Shown piece after piece: positions 58,865 to 64,000 of a stretch of 64,000 nt of DNA (within the stretch, counting starts at the first letter, position 1; every line of letters starts with the position of its first letter). The DNA is from Erythroxylum novogranatense. Taxonomy: Eukaryota > Streptophyta > Magnoliopsida > Malpighiales > Erythroxylaceae. The stretch spans positions 16,792,001 through 16,856,000 of the forward strand of contig CM057235.1 in assembly GCA_029891385.1 (NCBI GenBank). The letters run 5' to 3'. The notes under the pieces were generated by a model. It ran no database searches. It saw only the letters and a program-made list of their open reading frames with translations, and was not told where the DNA came from. Made by a program: the position numbers and the translations under genes.

Positions 58865-60248
58865 AACCCTTAAAGTTACTGTCAACGATGAGTGTCTGCA
58901 CAATCTATGGTAAGATTTGCCACTTTGTCATTGATGTTAGTAGTTGTAAGAATATAATACCTGTAGAAGTTGTCCAAATTTTGTATTTAAAAACTTTAAA
59001 ACACCCATACACCATATAAGATGGCTTGGTTAAAGAAGGGTAATGAGATCACAGTGTCTCAATGTGCTTTGGTGTCCTTTTCTGTGGATCCTAAATATAG
59101 AGATTCTGTATGGTGTGATGTAGTTGTCATATATGCTTGCCATTTGTTTTTATGGAGACCCTGATAGTATGATAAGCAGGTGGTACATGATGCTAACATG
59201 TACAGTTTGGTATTTGAGGGAACGAAGATCGTACTATTGCCTGGTAAAGGGGTAGAGAAGAGTAAATCGACGAGGATAATACTAACCTATTATCCTTGGC
59301 TAGATTTGATGAAGTATTGTAGGCATCAGAAGTGTTGTATGTACTGATCAGGAGGGAGGTTGAACCAGACGTGATTACACCACAGGCAATCGTCGAACTC
59401 CTTAATGAATTTAGTGACATGTTCCCGAGCGAGTTACTTGATGGTTTGCAACAATTACATGATATTCAACACCAAATCGATCTTAAACTAGGAGTTTTGT
59501 TACCAAACTGCCTCATTATAGAAAGAGCTCGAAGGAGCACAAGGAGTTACGAAATCAAGTGGAGGAGCTATTGGTTAAAAATCATATCAATGAAATTCTA
59601 AGCCTTTGCGCAGTGTTGACCTTATTAACATTTAAGAAGGACGATTCATGGCATATATGTGTGAATAGTAAGGCCATCAACAAAATTACAGTGAGGTATC
59701 CATTTCCAATTCCTCGCTTTGATGATTTACTTGATCAAATTAGTAGTGTTGTTGTATTTTCTAAGCTGGACTTGAAGAGCAGTTATCATCAGATTCGAAT
59801 CGAGCCTAGTGATGAGTAGAAGATAGCCTTCAAGACACGAGAGGGGATGTATGAATGGTTGGTAATGCCATTTGGTTTATCTAATGGACCCAATACTTTT
59901 TTGCATATGATGAACAAAATTTTTAGACCTTTCATTAACAAATTTGTTGATGTGTAATTTGATGATATATTGACTTTAGTCCTAACGAAGAGGTGCATGT
60001 ACAACATTTGCAAGAGGTCTTGTTTGTCCTTCGTAAGGAGAAATTTTATGTAGCAGAAAAGAAGTGTGTATTCATGACAGATAGAATCCTATTCCTAGGC
60101 TATATAGTTTCCAAAGACAGACTACAAGTTGACGAGTCCAAAACTGAAGCTGTGACCACAACCACAAACCATCATAGAGGTTTGCAGTTTTCATAGTTTG
60201 GCTTCTTTTTATAAGCATTTCATTTCCCACTTCAGCAATATCATGGCC
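58865..60248 (+). pseudogene. Gypsy I: protease and reverse transcriptase
   Basis: Protease-like sequence starts at about 58885 ('CTIYGKICHFVIDVSSCKNI'). It includes a VIDVSSC active-site region where the usual D-S/T-G is altered. 'GNEITVSQCALVSFSV' follows. RT: 'LHDIQHQIDL' (59455), then '[20 protein letters not shown]' (59640), '[15 protein letters not shown]' and '[20 protein letters not shown]'. The catalytic region reads stop-FDDIL near 59956, so the Tyr of YFDDIL is a stop. Several frameshifts occur. It ends in 'FYKHFISHFSNIMA' at the CACTA insertion. Confidence 0.85.
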
Positions 60249-61745
60249 CACTACAAGAAAAATGAAGTTTAACGATAGAAATTACCGACGAAATTTGGAC
60301 ATATTCCGTCAGTAACCTTATTTAGCGACGGAAATTACTGACGAAAAAAGCCATTGGAGATACAGCCGTAGGTAAATTTACCGACGGAAATTATTCCGTC
60401 AGTAAATTTACCTACAGAATTACTGACGGTATAAAATAAAAGTTTTTCTGTCAGAAAATTACCAACAGAATTAACTTTCCGTCGGTAATTAGCGACGGAA
60501 AAAAATTCCGTCGCTAAATCCAATATTTTACTAACGAAATTTTTTTTCCGTTGGTAAATTTGTTGAAAACTATTTTTTAAATTTTACCTACAAAGTGTTT
60601 AGTTTCTGTAAAAGCTACCTTGAAGATAACTTCATTATTTCAAGTAAAAGAATTCAAAAAATGAAATTCATACTAAAAAAGATCCGAAAATGAAATTATT
60701 TTTTTAAAGAACAAACATTTCATCAAACACCTTACATGTATCATAAATTTATCCCAATATCACAATATTTATACATTAAAGTTATTTTCCAATCACAAAA
60801 TACACAAATAAACGAAAGTAATAAATACTCAAATTAACTTTCATCCAATATACGAAAAAACACAATAGTAGTTGCAAAAATACCTCCACTGAGGGACATG
60901 ATGACAATGGCTGGAGAAGACAACACTGACGAGCAAAAAAGGAGTCCACAACAAAAAAATGGGCTCCAAGAAAACCGAAGAGGAGACACAGGAAGAAGGA
61001 AGAAGAAGAAAGGAAGAAAAAGACACAAGTGGGAGGGAGATGTCAAAATTTAAAAAGAATTTACCAACGAAATTACCAGCAAAAATTTCCGTAGGTAAAT
61101 TCAAAAATTTTAATCCCGCCAAAAATTCTCGCCTTTTTACCGACGGAACAAAAATTTCCATCGCAAAATTTTATTTACCGACAGAATTTACCTACGGAAT
61201 TTTTCGTAGGTAAACTCAAAAATTTTAATTCCACCAAAAATTTTCACCTTTTTATCGACGGAACGAAAATTTCCGTCGCTAAATCATATTTACCGACGGA
61301 ATTTACCTACGTAATTTTCTGTAAGAAACTCAAAATTTTTTATTCCGCCAAAAATTACCTCCATATTTAAGAACGGAAAATTTTCGTCGCTAAATTCCGT
61401 TGCTAATTTTGCCGCGACGAATTCCCTTCAAATTTAGCGACGAATAATAGTATCATCGCTAAATCACTCAATTTTAGCGACGAAAATATGCATTTCGTCG
61501 CTAATTACCAACGGTATATTTTTCGTCGCTAATTTTTCGTTGCTAAATTGTAGTGATTACCGACGGCCATATTTGTCCGTCGCTAATATTCGTTGTTAAT
61601 TTTGTCGCGACGAATTCCCTCCAAATTTAGTGACGAATAGTAGTACCGTCGCTAAATCACTCAATTTTAGCGATAAAAATATGCTTTCCGTTGTTAATTT
61701 CCAATGATAATTAATTCGTCGCTAATTCACATTTTTCTTGTAGTG
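60249..61745. mobile_element. Non-autonomous CACTA (En/Spm-type) transposon
   Basis: The ends are CACTACAAGAAAAATG and its exact inverse CATTTTTCTTGTAGTG, 16 bp perfect, in a 1497-bp element. The subterminal regions (60280-60560 and 61065-61730) are packed with short repeats in both orientations of the type taccgacggaa / ttccgtcggtaa and tagcgacgaa / ttcgtcgctaa, the usual transposase-binding design. No transposase is encoded. The centre (60600-61040) is unique. Target duplication is gcc/ccc (2 of 3). The interrupted gypsy I reading continues on both sides. Confidence 0.93.
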
Positions 61746-62606
61746 CCCCGATCACATAATGTGTGAAGGAAGGCAAGCTTGCATGGACTGAAGAGGCTAC
61801 GAGAGCATTCCGTTTGATAAAGCAATGCTTTACTACAACATCCAGCTAGATATGCCTCCTGGGTGGCGTATCTGCAGTGTTTCATTTTCATAGTGAAGGA
61901 TAAGGTAAAGGTGACAAACTTTGTGGCAGATGCTTTGATCCGTCAAAGGGCATTGTTGACTAAAATGAATGTGGAGGTATCTAGTTTTGATACTTTTCGT
62001 GATTTGCTTTGCACTGACCCATATTTTTCTAGCATTTTAAGTGTTGTTCGGGTAGGATAAAAGACGGACTTTGTATTACAAGATGAGTTTTTGTTCAAAG
62101 GAAATCAACTATGTATTCCAAATTGCAACCTCCGGTTGAACATTATTTAGGAGCTACATAATGAGGGGCATGTTGGGCGTGATCGCACTCTACAGCTAGT
62201 CTAGGCCTCTTACTTTTGGCCCACAATTTGAAAAGAGGCAGAGAATTTTGTGGGTTCACTATAAGAGGTTCCTAAGAAAGTCATTGAGAACCTTCAACAG
62301 GCTGCTTCCAAGTATAAACAAGTTGTTGATAAAAAACGAAGACACATGGAATTTGATGCTGGTGACTATGTTTGGGCTATCCTCACTCGTGTTCAATTTT
62401 CTACAGGTGACTACAACAAGTTGTCAGCTAAGAAACTTGGGTATTTGGAGATTGTGGAGAAAATCAATCTCAATGCATTTCGTCTTAAGTTGCTTAGTCA
62501 CATTCGGATTTCGGATGTATTCAATGTCAAACATCTAATGCCCTTTCATGGTGACTCTTCTAATGATGACCAAGCAACTAATTTGAGGGTGAATTTTCTT
62601 ATTGTT
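61746..62606 (+). pseudogene. Gypsy I: RNase H end and integrase with deleted core
   Basis: Continues from the CACTA junction with 'CVKEGKLAWTEEATRAFRLI', then jumps to the end of RNase H ('VTNFVADALIRQRALLTKM', about 61917). The integrase zinc region is at about 62140-62215 ('HNEGHVGRDRTLQLV'). Then, without the catalytic core, the C-terminal domain appears: 'FDAGDYVWAILTRVQF' (62353), 'KLGYLEIVEKINLNAFRLKL' and 'ISDVFNVKHLMPFHGD'. Two deletions (most of RNase H, and the integrase core) therefore make this copy defective. Confidence 0.8.
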
Positions 62607-62614
62607 GGGGAGAA
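62607..62614 (+). other. Polypurine tract of gypsy I
   Basis: 'ggggagaa' directly precedes the TGATGCG start of the 3' LTR. Confidence 0.65.
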
Positions 62615-63064
62615 TGATGCGAAAAAGGAAGCATTACAATACTTAGAGCAATGGGATAAAAACTACACCTAGTGGCAGTTTCATAATTATGAGGCCATTT
62701 TGAGCCTTAAATTTGAAAATTTTGCTATTTTTGGTAATTTTTGATTTTGCAATTACATTTTATAGGGAATTAACTTTTGATATACTGTTGTGGGCTTCTT
62801 TCATGGAAAATTTCATATTTTTAGGAAAATTTTGGATTTTTGGGCATAATCAAGACTTTCCTTGTATCTTTGGGATTTCTGCCTATATATAAAAGCATTG
62901 TAACTAAAAGTTAAGAAATGTTTTGATAATGAAATAAGAATTCCCTTTCTCAAAATTCTCTTTTCTTTTTGGTATTCTTTTGTTATCAACGAAATTGAAA
63001 GAGTCTTATATTCCTAGCAATTGTGAGCTATTCAACATGTCTATAAAGGACTTCCGCTAGGTCA
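62615..63064 (+). mobile_element. 3' LTR of gypsy I
   Basis: Matches the 5' LTR with similar length. TATA-like 'tatatataaaa' at about 62884. The pol frame runs a few codons into the LTR start before stopping near 62670. Confidence 0.85.
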
Positions 63065-64000
63065 ATATGACTTTTGATTCAACTAAAATTCAATCTCATA
63101 CTTCTCCTGAACTTCCTCTTGTGATTGACTTAACATAATACAAAACAACCACTTCATCCACATCTATTCAACCACTCGATCATCATCCCATGGTAACAAG
63201 GTCAGAAACCGGTTCACTTAAGCAGAAGAAAATTATTTTGACATCCAAATCTATGATTGCTTATATGCAGAAATCAGGGCCGACCGTGGACAAGGGAAAC
63301 CTGGGCATCCACCCAGGGCCCATCATCATAAATAATAAAATAAGGCCTATTTTTACTCTCGTAAAAAATAAAATGAAGTAAAATAGAGCTCATTTTTACT
63401 TTCATAAAAAATAAAATGAAATAAAGTATGACTCATTCTTAATCTTATAAAGAACAACACAAGACTCATATTTTGTTTCTTTTTATTATTTATAAGAGCC
63501 CAAAAATTAAAAAAAATAAGGGCTCATTTTTTTTACTTTACTCATGACCTAAAAAATATTAGGAAGGGCCTGGTAGGAACCCACAAGTTTTTCCTAAGCA
63601 GTAAAACAAACATAATGACATCGTGCAATAGCTACAACAGAATACGATGCTTTTATTGCAAACCATATATGGGACTTGGTTCCCCTGAACAAAAACCAAA
63701 ACATTATAGGTTGCACGTGGGTCTACAAGTGCACAGCTGATGGGAAAATCAATCGATATAAAGTGAGATTGGTCACTAAAGGATATCATCAACAGCCAAG
63801 ACTTGATTTCAATGATACATATAGTCCTATTGTCAAACCGATTACAATCAGGTTGATTCTTTCACTAGTTATATCTCGCAGTTGGAACATCAAATAACTT
63901 GATGTATCAAACGCTTTCCGTCACTATACTTTTGAAGAAGATGTTGATATGAGTAACCCCCATGATTTATCGACTCCACTTGCTCTACTTATGTTTACAA
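63065..64000 (+). pseudogene. Copia D: linker and start of reverse transcriptase
   Basis: The linker includes 'HHPMVTRSETGSLKQKK' (about 63181), a standard copia motif before RT. After the hAT-like insertion the reading resumes with 'EYDAFIANHIWDLVPLNKNQ' (about 63636), then 'NIIGCTWVYKCTADGKINRY' (63697) and 'RLVTKGYHQQPRLDFNDTYS'. 'PITIRLILSLVISRSWNIK' ends at a stop at 63895, after which 'LDVSNAF' and 'EEDVDMSNP' are still readable. The YVDD catalytic motif lies beyond the window. Confidence 0.85.
63275..63572. mobile_element. hAT-like MITE in copia D
   Basis: A 298-bp insertion begins cagggccgaccgtgg and ends aagggcctg, with short inverted ends of the CAGGGCC type common in plant hAT MITEs. 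The interior is AT-rich. Flanking octamers gcagaaat and gtaggaac agree at 5 of 8 positions, with all three differences transitions, consistent with a decayed 8-bp duplication. Copia D reading is interrupted exactly here. Confidence 0.6.

Larger units (their letters stand above)
46500..63064 (+). mobile_element. Ty3/gypsy element I, with H and a CACTA nested inside
   Basis: LTRs of 449 bp (46500-46948) and 450 bp (62615-63064) both start TGATGCG and end GTCA. The interior reads gag, [H], protease, RT, [CACTA], RNase H end, integrase fragments. The flanks ataac and atatg agree at only three of five bases, so the target duplication is decayed or absent. It lies in copia D. Its protease segment ('GNEITVSQCALVSFSVDPKY') is of a gypsy type different from C. 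Confidence 0.85.
13242..64000 (+). mobile_element. Ty1/copia element D (RE1-like), split by three large insertions
   Basis: Four segments read in order as one copia element: 13242-14933 (LTR end, gag, protease, GAG-pre-integrase), 19853-20528 (integrase), 46138-46499 (end of the integrase region) and 63065-64000 (linker and RT). The interruptions are E, the C complex and the I complex. D is the oldest element of this block and continues past the right edge. Each segment carries many frameshifts and stops. Confidence 0.8.

Noticed and set aside
60841..61161. Transposase in the CACTA element
   Set aside because: The 106-codon minus-strand frame has no transposase motifs and overlaps subterminal repeats.

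Overview
The window is plant nuclear DNA, most likely from a eudicot with a large repeat-rich genome. I see no host gene. Almost every kilobase can be assigned to LTR retrotransposons inserted into one another, plus a few DNA transposons and small repeats. Evidence for a plant: chromodomain Ty3/gypsy (Tekay/Del-like) pol, Athila-like gag-protease with a tRNA-Asp primer site, RE1-like Ty1/copia pol, a CACTA element with CACTACAAGAAAAATG ends, and Tourist-like and hAT-like MITE pieces. All coding regions carry stops or frameshifts, so they are annotated as pseudogenes.

Layout. 1-2727: 3' tail and 3' LTR of an Athila-like element (B), abutting half a Tourist-like MITE (2728-2804), which lies in a minus-strand Tekay-type LTR (J, to 6339). 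6340-9471: Tat-like and Athila-like gag relics (K). 9472-10774: partial LTR of family G. 10775-13241: Tekay-type LTR (F). From 13242 to beyond the right edge runs one old RE1-like copia (D), cut into four visible pieces by later insertions. These are copia E (14934-19852), gypsy chromovirus C (20529-46132, minus strand, perfect AAAAT duplication) and gypsy I (46500-63064).

Second-level nesting. C contains Athila-like element A (23906-33934) in its integrase region and a 5.5-kb solo LTR G (34585-40104, perfect CAGCC duplication) between RNase H and integrase. I contains gypsy H (48107-58859, perfect TGCTT duplication) between gag and protease, and a non-autonomous CACTA (60249-61745) between reverse transcriptase and RNase H.

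Most unusual signals. (1) Clusters of a GC-rich dyad, CGTCGCGACG and variants, recur in the LTRs of unrelated lineages (A/B Athila-like, C/F Tekay-like) and three more times inside A. They occupy different positions relative to the promoter. H and K carry different dyads in comparable clusters. (2) A has gag and protease but no RT, RNase H or integrase; a broken reading frame resembling the 'putative plant transposon protein' domain stands in their place. (3) The first 550 bp of the H 5' LTR is a roughly 470-bp near-palindrome containing two inverted tRNA-like sequences; a related 102-bp copy flanked by 10-bp direct repeats lies in LTR G.
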